Of a DNA stretch of 5,663 bases, positions 1-5,584 are shown in pieces. The notes beneath the pieces are model-generated. The model saw nothing but the letters and a program-made list of their open reading frames with translations, had not been told where the DNA came from and ran no database searches. Made by a program: the position numbers and the translations under genes. Numbering within the stretch: position 1 is the first letter of the stretch; each line of letters begins with the position of its first letter. The stretch is from Rubrivivax sp. GTDB taxonomy: Bacteria; Pseudomonadota; Gammaproteobacteria; Burkholderiales; Burkholderiaceae. The stretch is taken from NCBI GenBank assembly GCA_004211235.1, contig SEEY01000294.1, positions 1 to 5,663 on the forward strand, read 5' to 3'.

Positions 1-2
1 CC

Positions 3-332
3 CTCCTCACCCGCGCCAACCGCCGCACGCCCGGCAACGGCGGCATCATCCTCGCGCCCAGCACGGCGCCGAACGTGGCGCACGGCTTCCTCGTCACGCA
101 CAGCCGGCTGGTCGGCGAGCCCGGCATCGCACCCGGCGCCACGGCCATCGGGCGCGGCTGGGATGCCGGCGTCAAGGCCGGCACCTGGGTGGCCGGCAGC
201 AGCCCCAACGGTGTGGCCGTCGTGCGCGACAGCGAGATCGGCGCCCATGTGGGCCCGTGGTCGGCCAGCACCTCGCGCCGCCCCTTCGACGCAGCCACGA
301 ACCGCCTCAGCGAATTCAACAACCGACCATGA
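3..332 (+). CDS. Pectinesterase (pectin methylesterase, CE8), C-terminal part, 5' truncated by the window edge
   Basis: This is the last 109 residues of a carbohydrate esterase family 8 pectin methylesterase (EC 3.1.1.11), which hydrolyses methyl esters of polygalacturonate and releases methanol. Visible family hallmarks are a GNGGIILAPST strand, a GFLVTHSRL strand, the IGRGWDAG block and then PNGVAVVRDSEIGAHVGPW. In the family the Arg and Trp of the GRxWD block line the active site, and both are kept here. The block with the nucleophilic Asp lies upstream of the window, so catalytic completeness and any signal peptide cannot be judged. The ending STSRRPFDAATNRLSEFNN matches the usual C-terminus of bacterial PemA-type enzymes, so the 3' end looks natural. 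The stop overlaps the next start as ATGA (329-332), implying translational coupling with the pectate lyase that acts on its product. Family call is firm; the subtype is not resolved. Confidence 0.88.
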   Translation, partial: LLTRANRRTPGNGGIILAPSTAPNVAHGFLVTHSRLVGEPGIAPGATAIGRGWDAGVKAGTWVAGSSPNGVAVVRDSEIGAHVGPWSASTSRRPFDAATNRLSEFNNRP

Positions 333-1603
333 GCTCCACCCCAGCCGCCCTCACCCGGCGCAACCTGCTCGCGCTCGCCAGCCTTCCTGCCCTCGGCGCC
401 TGCGCCAGCGGGCCGCAGGCGGTCATGGAGGCCCCGCTCGGCTGGGCCGGCGTCGGCCACACGACGGGCGGCGCCAAGGCGATTCCCGAACACGTCTTCG
501 ACGTGCACGACCGCGCCGGCCTGGATGCCGCGCTGCGCCTGGGCGACAAGCCCAAGACCATCCGTCTGCACACCTTCATCGACCTGTGCCCGGGCGGCGT
601 CGAGGCCTTCCGCGACCCGGGGTTCGACTTCGACGCCTTCGACCGCGCCTTCGACCCCGCCACCTGGGGCCGCGATGATCCCAAGGGCCCGCTGGAAGAC
701 GCCCGCAAGCGCTCCGAGCGGCGCCAGGCCGAGGTCTCCATCGTGCGACTGCCGTCCAACACGACGCTGCTCGGCGTCGCACCCGGCGCCGGCTTCCAGC
801 ACGGCATGCTGCTGCTGGACAAGGTCAGCAACATCGTCATCCGCGACCTGCGCTTCTCCGACGCGTATGACCACTTCCCCGCCTGGGAGCCGCGCGACAA
901 CGGGCATGGCGAGTGGAACTCGGAGTACGACGGCCTGTCGCTGCGCGGCGCCGATCGCGTCTGGGTGGACCACTGCCTGTTCGACGACGGCAACCACCCC
1001 GACGCGCTTGAACCGGTCCGGCTCGGCCGCCGCGTGCAGCACCACGACGGCCTGCTCGACATCACCAACGGCGGCGATCTCGTCACCGTCTCCTGGTGCC
1101 GCTTCCAGGCCCATGACAAGACCATGCTGATCGGCAACAGCGACAGCCGCAGCAGCGATGACGGCAAGCTGCGCGTGACGCTGCATCACAACCACTTCCA
1201 CGGCTGCAAGGAGCGCACGCCGCGTGTGCGCTTCGGCCGCGTGCATGTCGCGAGCAACCTGTTCAGCGCCGACCGCACCGAGGACTTCGCCTATTCGCTG
1301 GGCATCGGCATGCAGTCCCGCATCGTCGCCGAGCACAACGCCTGGGAGCTGCCTGCGGGCATCCCGGCTGACCAGTTGATCCGCCGCCTCAAGGGCAGCG
1401 CCTTTCTCGACCGCGGCAGCCGGCTCAATGGCCAGCCTGTCGACCTGACCGGGGCGTGGCGCGCCCGGCACCCGGACGAAGCACTCTCGGCCGACGTCGG
1501 CTGGCACCCGGAAGAGGCCTACGACACCTCCGGCCTGCAGCCGCGCGACCCCAATCGTCTTGTTGAGCAAATCCGCAGTGGCGCAGGTCCGCGCCGGCGC
1601 TGA
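329..1603 (+). CDS. Pectate lyase, polysaccharide lyase family 1, predicted Tat-exported lipoprotein
   Basis: This 424-residue enzyme should cleave de-esterified polygalacturonate by calcium-dependent beta-elimination (EC 4.2.2.2). The fold signature runs from about residue 140 to 340: IVRLPSNTTLLG, NIVIRDLRFSDAYDHFPAWEP (169-188), a VWVDHCLFDDG strand (211-221), HHDGLLDITNG (238-248), HDKTMLIGNSDS and LHHNHFHGCKERTPRVRFG. By comparison with Bacillus-type PL1 lyases, likely calcium ligands are D201, D240 and D244, and the catalytic base is R296. The FDFDAFDRAFDPATWG insert near 99-114 also fits that Bacillus-like subgroup. The N-terminus has TRRNLL (9-14) and a lipobox LGAC with Cys25, so it probably leaves by the Tat route and is lipidated. 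The start at 329 is chosen over an upstream ATG at 257 because it overlaps the esterase stop (ATGA) and places the signal peptide at the N-terminus. There is no clear Shine-Dalgarno, consistent with coupling. The C-terminal end is Arg-rich. Confidence 0.93.
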   Translation: MSSTPAALTRRNLLALASLPALGACASGPQAVMEAPLGWAGVGHTTGGAKAIPEHVFDVHDRAGLDAALRLGDKPKTIRLHTFIDLCPGGVEAFRDPGFDFDAFDRAFDPATWGRDDPKGPLEDARKRSERRQAEVSIVRLPSNTTLLGVAPGAGFQHGMLLLDKVSNIVIRDLRFSDAYDHFPAWEPRDNGHGEWNSEYDGLSLRGADRVWVDHCLFDDGNHPDALEPVRLGRRVQHHDGLLDITNGGDLVTVSWCRFQAHDKTMLIGNSDSRSSDDGKLRVTLHHNHFHGCKERTPRVRFGRVHVASNLFSADRTEDFAYSLGIGMQSRIVAEHNAWELPAGIPADQLIRRLKGSAFLDRGSRLNGQPVDLTGAWRARHPDEALSADVGWHPEEAYDTSGLQPRDPNRLVEQIRSGAGPRRR

Positions 1604-1605
1604 GC

Positions 1606-1621
1606 GAGAATCGCGCTTCTC
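1606..1621. promoter_or_regulatory. Short inverted repeat and weak -10-like element between pectate lyase and kdgR
   Basis: GAGAA (1606-1610) and TTCTC (1617-1621) form a perfect 5-base inverted repeat around a 6-base TCGCGC centre, right after the pectate lyase stop. GAGAAT (1606-1611) also resembles a weak -10 hexamer, but no matching -35 element is visible at the usual distance. It could be a regulator site, a small mRNA hairpin or chance. It does not resemble the AT-rich enterobacterial KdgR box. Recorded because it is the only dyad in the gap between the lyase and its likely regulator. Confidence 0.2.
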
Positions 1622-1656
1622 ACATGCTGGAATCAGCGCCCGAAAGAATCAAAACG

Positions 1657-2460
1657 ATGGACGAAGACATTGGTGATTCGAAGCAGCCGGAATCGGTTGC
1701 CGCGGTACTCAAGGTGTTCGCCATCCTGAACGCGCTGGGCGAACGCAGTGATATCGGTATCACGGACCTGTCCGTGCGGCTGGCCATGCCCAAGGCCACC
1801 GTCTACCGCTTCCTGCAGACGATGAAGACCCTCGGCTATGTGCGCCAGGAGGCCGACAGCGAGCGTTACGGCCTGGCGATGCGCATGTTCGAGATCGGCG
1901 CCAAGGCCCTGCCCTCGCCGGACCTCGTCGAGCTGGCCAAGCACCCGATGCAGATGCTGGCCGATGCAACCGGCGAGACCGTCCACCTGGGCAGCCTGAT
2001 CGACAGCGAGATCATCTACATCCACAAGGTCGACTCGCGCCACATGCTCGGCATGTACTCGCGCGTCGGCCGCCGCGCGCCCATCCACTGCACGGCCATC
2101 GGCAAGGTGCTGATGGCCTGGGAGCATCCCGAACGCCGCGACCGCATCCTCGACGGTGCCGAGTTCAAGCGCTTTCGCGACAAGACCATCACCGAGCGCG
2201 ACGCCTTCCTGGCCGAACTGGCGACCGTCAAGGCCCAGGGCTTCGGCGAGGACCGCGAGGAGTTCGACGACCACATCCGGTGCCTCGGCGTGCCCATCTT
2301 CGACCGCCTCGGCCAGCCCATCGCCGGCATGAGCGTGTCCTTCCCGACCTTCCGCTTCGACGTTGCCAAGGCGCCCGAGCATGTGCGGATGCTGCAGACG
2401 GCCAGCCGCGACATCTCCGAGAAGCTGGGCTGCACGAACTACCCGATCAAGATCGGTTGA
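1657..2460 (+). CDS. kdgR: KdgR-type IclR-family transcriptional regulator of pectin catabolism
   Basis: This 267-residue regulator matches enterobacterial KdgR along nearly its whole length (E. coli KdgR is about 263 residues). Shared blocks are KQPESVAAVLKVFAIL (9-24), the winged-helix segment GITDLSVRLAMPKATVYRFL (34-53) followed by QTMKTLGYV, then ETVHLGSL, IYIHKVDS, MYSRVGRRAPIHCTAIGKVLMAW, GFGEDREE, IRCLGVPIFDR, IAGMSVSFPT and the final NYPI. In Dickeya and E. coli, KdgR represses pectinase and uptake genes until 2-keto-3-deoxygluconate binds the C-terminal domain. The start at 1657 is preferred to an in-frame ATG at 1624 because it gives the family N-terminal length and has GAAAGA (1642-1647) nine bases upstream. 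It lies 53 bases after the pectate lyase on the same strand, so it may be cotranscribed with the genes it would control. Family identity is strong; the effector and operators here are inferred. Confidence 0.9.
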   Translation: MDEDIGDSKQPESVAAVLKVFAILNALGERSDIGITDLSVRLAMPKATVYRFLQTMKTLGYVRQEADSERYGLAMRMFEIGAKALPSPDLVELAKHPMQMLADATGETVHLGSLIDSEIIYIHKVDSRHMLGMYSRVGRRAPIHCTAIGKVLMAWEHPERRDRILDGAEFKRFRDKTITERDAFLAELATVKAQGFGEDREEFDDHIRCLGVPIFDRLGQPIAGMSVSFPTFRFDVAKAPEHVRMLQTASRDISEKLGCTNYPIKIG

Positions 2461-2463
2461 CCG

Positions 2464-2480
2464 GCGCTTCGCTGAAGCGC
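2464..2480 (+). terminator. Perfect 7-bp hairpin after kdgR, possible terminator lacking a T-tract
   Basis: GCGCTTC (2464-2470) and GAAGCGC (2474-2480) are perfect complements around a 3-base GCT loop, beginning three bases after the kdgR stop. It probably ends or stabilises the upstream transcript. No run of T follows (TGTCGCCCC), so classic intrinsic termination is not supported. Its position at the boundary between two functional groups of genes is the main argument. Confidence 0.4.
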
Positions 2481-2497
2481 TGTCGCCCCTGAGACGC

Positions 2498-2518
2498 GCA
2501 CCCGTCCGCCCGGGGTGC
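2498..2518 (+). other. Second weak dyad (GCACCC / GGGTGC) upstream of the CurA-like gene
   Basis: GCACCC (2498-2503) and GGGTGC (2513-2518) can pair around a 9-base loop, followed by only TT. It sits 35 bases before the next start. In DNA this rich in GC a 6-base dyad may be chance. No convincing -35/-10 pair was found in 2461-2553, so the promoter of the downstream unit is not identified. Confidence 0.15.
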
Positions 2519-2553
2519 TTCAATGCCGGCTGTCGCCAAAACGAGCAGCCGCC

Positions 2554-3573
2554 ATGAGCCAGACCAACCGCCAGATCGTCCTCGCCTCCCGTCCCCAGGG
2601 CGAGGTCACGCCCGCCAACTTCCGCCTTGTCGACGCGGCGCTTGCACCGCTGGCGGACGGCCAGGTGCGCGTGCGCAACCACTTCCTGAGCCTGGACCCG
2701 TATATGCGCGGCCGCATGAACGGGAGCAAGAGCTACGCGGCCTCGCAGCCGCTGGACGAAGTGATGATCGGCGGCACGGTCGGCGAGGTCGTCGAATCGA
2801 AGAACCCGCATTTCGCCGTCGGCGACAAGGTCGTGGGCATGGGCGGCTGGCAGGAGTTCCAGACGGTCGACGCCAGCCAGCGCGGCGTGCTGCAGAAGGT
2901 GGACACGACGCACATTCCGCTGTCTGCCTACCTCGGCCCGGTCGGCATGCCCGGCGTGACGGCCTGGTACGGCCTCGTGAAGATCATCAATCCCAAGGCC
3001 GGCGAAACCGTCGTCGTCAGCGCGGCCAGCGGTGCGGTCGGTTCGGTGGTGGGCCAGCTTGCCAAGGCGCGCGGCTGCCGTGCCGTCGGCCTGGCTGGTG
3101 GCGCTGACAAATGCCGTTATGTCGTCGAGGAACTCGGCTTCGATGCCTGCATCGACTACAAGCAGCATGCCGACGTGCGCGCCCTGTCCGCGGCGCTGAA
3201 GGCCGAGTGCCCGGACGGCATCGACGGCTACTTCGAGAACGTCGGCGGCATGATCCTGGACGCCGTGCTGCTGCGCGCCAACGCCTTCAGCCGCATCGCC
3301 ATGTGCGGAATGATCTCTGGCTACGACGGCCAGCCCATCCCGATGGCCGCGCCCCAGCTCATCCTCGTCAACCGCATGAAGGTCGAGGGCTTCATCGTCT
3401 CCGAACACATGGAGGTGTGGCCCGAGGCGCTGAAGGAACTCGGCACGCTGGTGGCTACGGCCAAGCTGAAGTACCGCGAGTCCGTCGCCGACGGCATCGC
3501 CGCCGCGCCCGAGGCCTTCATGGGCCTGCTCAAGGGCCGCAACTTCGGCAAGCAGCTGGTCAAACTGATCTGA
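2554..3573 (+). CDS. curA: CurA/YncB-type NADPH-dependent oxidoreductase (zinc-free MDR superfamily)
   Basis: This 339-residue protein belongs to the leukotriene B4 dehydrogenase-like branch of the medium-chain reductases, which reduce conjugated double bonds of enones and aldehydes with NADPH. E. coli CurA (curcumin reductase, about 345 residues) is the nearest named relative recognised. Motifs in order are RNHFLSLDPYMRGRM (41-55), GGTVGEVVES (73-82), FAVGDKVVGMGGWQEF, GMPGVTAWYGL (131-141), the dinucleotide loop AASGAVGSVVGQLAK (157-171), GLAGGADKC (179-187; K186 likely contacts the NADPH phosphate), DYFENVGG-like GYFENVGG (225-232), and the ending GRNFGKQLVKL. No structural or catalytic zinc ligands are seen. 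The start at 2554 begins the family N-terminus MSQTNRQIVLASRP; an in-frame ATG at 2515 would add 13 residues of non-family sequence. It is the first gene of a coupled three-gene unit. The true substrate is unknown, so the gene name marks similarity only. Confidence 0.88.
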   Translation: MSQTNRQIVLASRPQGEVTPANFRLVDAALAPLADGQVRVRNHFLSLDPYMRGRMNGSKSYAASQPLDEVMIGGTVGEVVESKNPHFAVGDKVVGMGGWQEFQTVDASQRGVLQKVDTTHIPLSAYLGPVGMPGVTAWYGLVKIINPKAGETVVVSAASGAVGSVVGQLAKARGCRAVGLAGGADKCRYVVEELGFDACIDYKQHADVRALSAALKAECPDGIDGYFENVGGMILDAVLLRANAFSRIAMCGMISGYDGQPIPMAAPQLILVNRMKVEGFIVSEHMEVWPEALKELGTLVATAKLKYRESVADGIAAAPEAFMGLLKGRNFGKQLVKLI

Positions 3574-4022
3574 TGGCGTGGACCTGCGTCCGGTTCGATG
3601 AGCTGAGCGTCCAGCAGCTCTACGACCTGCTGGCACTGCGCTCGCAGGTCTTCGTCGTCGAGCAGCACTGCGTCTTCCTCGACATCGACGGCCTGGACCG
3701 GCAGACGCTGCACCTGCTCGGCACCGGCGACGACGGCGCGCTGCAGGCCTACGCGCGGCTGATTCCGCCGGGCGTGAAGGCCGCCGACGCCCTGATCGGC
3801 CGCGTCGTCACCGCACCCGCGTCGCGCGGCGGCGGCACGGGCCGCCAGTTGATGGCCGAGGCCATCGCGCAATGCCTGCGCCTGTGGCCGCGCCACGCCA
3901 TCACGCTGCACGCACAGGCCCACCTGGAGCGCTTCTACGGCAGCTTCGGTTTCGAGCCTGTCGGCGAGCCCTACATGGAAGACGGCATCCCGCACGTCGA
4001 GATGCACAAGGAGACCGCATGA
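3573..4022 (+). CDS. elaA: ElaA-family GNAT N-acetyltransferase
   Basis: This 149-residue protein resembles E. coli ElaA from end to end: LSVQQLYDLLALRSQVFVVE (11-30), Q-C-FLDIDGLD, AYARLIPPG (59-67), LIGRVVTAPASRGGGTGRQLM (74-94) and AQAHLERFYGSFGFEPVGEPY, ending MEDGIPHVEM. The R-G-G-G-T-G run (85-90) is the acetyl-CoA pyrophosphate loop of the GNAT fold, and FYGSFGF (121-127) is the usual C-terminal motif. It should transfer an acetyl group from acetyl-CoA to an amine, but no ElaA substrate can be named from sequence. The start ATG at 3573 overlaps the stop of the CurA-like gene (TGATG) and gives the family N-terminus. Longer in-frame upstream starts would lie inside the previous gene. Translation is probably coupled on both sides, since its own stop overlaps the next start. 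Confidence 0.9.
   Translation: MAWTCVRFDELSVQQLYDLLALRSQVFVVEQHCVFLDIDGLDRQTLHLLGTGDDGALQAYARLIPPGVKAADALIGRVVTAPASRGGGTGRQLMAEAIAQCLRLWPRHAITLHAQAHLERFYGSFGFEPVGEPYMEDGIPHVEMHKETA
4008..4013 (+). promoter_or_regulatory. Shine-Dalgarno AAGGAG for the short-chain dehydrogenase, inside the elaA 3' end
   Basis: AAGGAG lies five bases before the ATG at 4019 and within the last codons of elaA. It is the clearest ribosome-binding site in the window and supports the 4019 start over upstream in-frame alternatives inside elaA. Together with the ATGA overlap it suggests both independent and coupled initiation. Confidence 0.7.
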
Positions 4023-4906
4023 CCCCCAAGACCGCCGTCATCACCGGCGCCGGCTCCGGCTTCGGCCTGGAGACCGCACGCCTCGCCGCGGCACGCGGCA
4101 TGAACCTCGTGCTCGTCGACGTGCAGGCCGATGCGCTTGAAAAAGCCGCCGCGGAGTTCACGTCCGTCGAGGTGCTGGCCCGCGTCGTCGACGTTGCCAA
4201 GGCCGAGCCGATGCAGGCGCTGGCCGATGCCGTGCAGCAGCGCTTCGGCGCGCCGCACTTCGTCTTCAACAACGCCGGTGTCGGCTCGGGCGGCCTGATC
4301 TGGGAGAACTCGCTGGCCGACTGGGAATGGGTGCTGGGCGTCAACCTGATGGGCGTGGTGCACGGCGTGCGCCTGTTCACGCCCATGATGCTGGCGGCGG
4401 CACAAGCCGACCCGGCCTACGCCGGCCACATCGTCAACACCGCGTCGATGGCCGGCATGCTCAACCCGCCCAATATGGGCGTCTACAACGTGTCCAAGCA
4501 TGCCGTGGTGTCGCTGACCGAGACGCTGTATCAGGACCTGTCGCTCGTCACGGACCAGGTGCGCGCTTCGGTGCTCTGCCCCTTCTTCGTGCCCACGGGT
4601 ATCAGCCAGAGTCACCGCAACCGCCCTGCCGAATTCGCGAGCAGCAAGCCGACCCGGAGCCAGCTGATCTCGCAGGCGCAGACCGACAAGGCCGTGTCCT
4701 CCGGCAAGCTGACCGCGGCCGACGTGGCAGCGCTGGTGTTCGACGCCATCGACCACAACAAGTTCTACGTCTTCAGCCATCCGCAGGCGCTGGCCGGCGT
4801 GCAGACGCGGCTGGAAGACGTGATGCTGCAACGCAACCCCACCGACGCCTTCGCAGACCGGCCCGAGATCGGCGCCGGCCTGCGCGCCAAGCTGCGCGCC
4901 GAGTAG
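4019..4906 (+). CDS. Short-chain dehydrogenase/reductase (classical SDR), NAD(P)-dependent
   Basis: This 295-residue protein has a complete classical SDR core: cofactor loop TGAGSGFG (9-16), D34 at the end of the second strand (in this family usually favouring NAD over NADP), VVDV with D58, NNAG (84-87), N109, the catalytic S143 in TASMAG, and Y156-x3-K160 in the YNVSK motif. The strand after the active site reads CPFFVPTG (187-194), where many SDRs have CPGFVPT; Phe replaces the usual Gly. The C-terminal extension of about 60 residues (TAADVAALVFDAI then KFYVFSHP) is common in SDRs acting on alcohols, ketones or lipids, but gives no substrate. It follows elaA with a 4-base ATGA overlap and is the last member of the coupled unit with the CurA-like reductase. 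A joint role in carbonyl or enone reduction is a guess from proximity only. Confidence 0.92.
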   Translation: MTPKTAVITGAGSGFGLETARLAAARGMNLVLVDVQADALEKAAAEFTSVEVLARVVDVAKAEPMQALADAVQQRFGAPHFVFNNAGVGSGGLIWENSLADWEWVLGVNLMGVVHGVRLFTPMMLAAAQADPAYAGHIVNTASMAGMLNPPNMGVYNVSKHAVVSLTETLYQDLSLVTDQVRASVLCPFFVPTGISQSHRNRPAEFASSKPTRSQLISQAQTDKAVSSGKLTAADVAALVFDAIDHNKFYVFSHPQALAGVQTRLEDVMLQRNPTDAFADRPEIGAGLRAKLRAE

Positions 4907-4924
4907 CGCCGAATCGCGTCCAGG

Positions 4925-4930
4925 GACAAT
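4925..4930 (+). promoter_or_regulatory. Possible -10 hexamer GACAAT and overlapping Shine-Dalgarno before the flavoprotein gene
   Basis: The 30-base gap after the dehydrogenase contains GACAAT (4925-4930), six bases before the ATG at 4937, overlapped by AGGGA (4922-4926), which could instead serve as a ribosome-binding site at ten bases spacing. If GACAAT is a -10 box, the transcript would be nearly leaderless. No -35 hexamer is recognisable about 17 bases upstream, so this is a weak call, and read-through from the upstream unit is equally likely. Confidence 0.2.
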
Positions 4931-4936
4931 CGGGGC

Positions 4937-5584
4937 ATGAGTTCCCCGATCCTGAACGACAACATCGCCGTCATCGGCGGCGGCCCCGCCGGCCTGATGG
5001 CCGCCGAGGTGCTGGCCGCGGCCGGCCATGCCGTGACCGTCTACGACGGCAAGCCCAGCGTCGGCCGCAAGTTCCTGCTCGCCGGCAAGGGCGGGCTGAA
5101 CCTGACCCACTCCGAGCCTCTGGAGCCCTTCGTCGGCCGCTTCGGCGAGCGCGCATCACAGATCGCGCCGCTGCTGCGGGAGTTCGACGGCGAGGCCCTG
5201 CGCGCCTGGGCCGCGGCGCTCGGCATCGAGACCTTCGTCGGCACGTCGGGGCGCGTCTTTCCCACGGACCTCAAGGCCGCGCCACTGCTGCGCGCCTGGC
5301 TTCACCGCCTGCGAGCAGCCGGCGTGAAGTTCGCGATGCGCCACCGCTGGACGGGCTGGGCAGCCGACGATTCACTGCGCTTCGACACGCCCGACGGCGA
5401 ACGCCTCGTGAAGCCCCGCGCCACGCTGCTGGCCCTGGGCGGCGCCTCCTGGCCGCAGCTCGGCTCGGACGGCGCCTGGGCGCCCTGGCTGGCCGAGCAC
5501 GGCGTCGACATCGCGCCGCTCCAGCCCGGCCCACCGGCATGTGCGGCGGTGGCGCCGACGTCGAAGCCGCAGTTGGCCGGCTGA
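4937..5584 (+). pseudogene. HI0933/PP_4765-type FAD flavoprotein, N-terminal half only, interrupted by a foldback junction
   Basis: The first 197 residues are a normal start of the HI0933-like (YhiN/BaiN, PP_4765 subgroup) flavoprotein family of about 400 residues. They show the FAD-binding IAVIGGGPAGLMAAEVLAAA (11-30 approx.), GRKFLLAGKGGLNLTHSE (43-60), SGRVFPTDLKAAPLL (104-118) and [19 protein letters not shown] (166-184). The reaction is unknown; relatives are putative NAD(P)/FAD oxidoreductases. After PLQP (194-197) the frame reads 18 unrelated residues and stops at 5582-5584. That boundary coincides with a perfect inverted duplication of the preceding sequence, so the tail is not a real C-terminus. 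The family-like continuation PANCGFDV is found on the minus strand of the loop. The gene is therefore cut short by a junction, probably artificial, rather than naturally decayed. The start at 4937 gives the usual short lead before the GGGPAG loop. Confidence 0.85.
5442..5520 (+). repeat. Left arm of a 79-base perfect inverted repeat (coding, flavoprotein residues about 169-195)
   Basis: Every base from 5442 to 5520 is matched by the reverse complement of 5663 to 5585. The arm carries genuine flavoprotein codons ([13 protein letters not shown] onwards to IAPL) in the normal frame. Past it, position 5521 is C where the partner strand gives T, a synonymous change in the Leu codon. CAGCC (5522-5526) then matches again before the two sequences diverge. 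Confidence 0.97.

Noticed and set aside
257..328. Upstream ATG giving a 24-residue N-terminal extension of the pectate lyase
   Set aside because: The extension lies inside the esterase gene, shows no ribosome-binding site, and would push the twin-arginine lipoprotein signal away from the N-terminus.
1624..1656. Upstream ATG giving an 11-residue extension of KdgR
   Set aside because: No ribosome-binding site precedes it, and KdgR homologues start close to the position matching the ATG at 1657.
1604..1656. A KdgR operator in front of kdgR
   Set aside because: No sequence like the AT-rich enterobacterial KdgR palindrome is present. The only dyad is a 5-base GAGAA/TTCTC repeat, which is too short to call.
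3111..3572. Frame extending the acetyltransferase upstream by 154 residues
   Set aside because: The extra part overlaps the CurA-like gene in another frame and is Arg-rich shadow sequence; the ElaA family starts at the ATG at 3573.
1633..3636. A 667-residue open frame on the minus strand across kdgR and the CurA-like gene
   Set aside because: It lies antisense to two well-recognised genes, has low-complexity His/Ala/Asp/Arg/Gly-rich composition and no family motif. Long antisense frames are expected where codon third positions are nearly all G or C.
3971..5110. A 379-residue open frame on the minus strand opposite the SDR and the flavoprotein start
   Set aside because: Same antisense codon-bias effect; the translation is His/Gly/Asp/Val-rich with no recognisable domain, while the plus strand carries a complete SDR.
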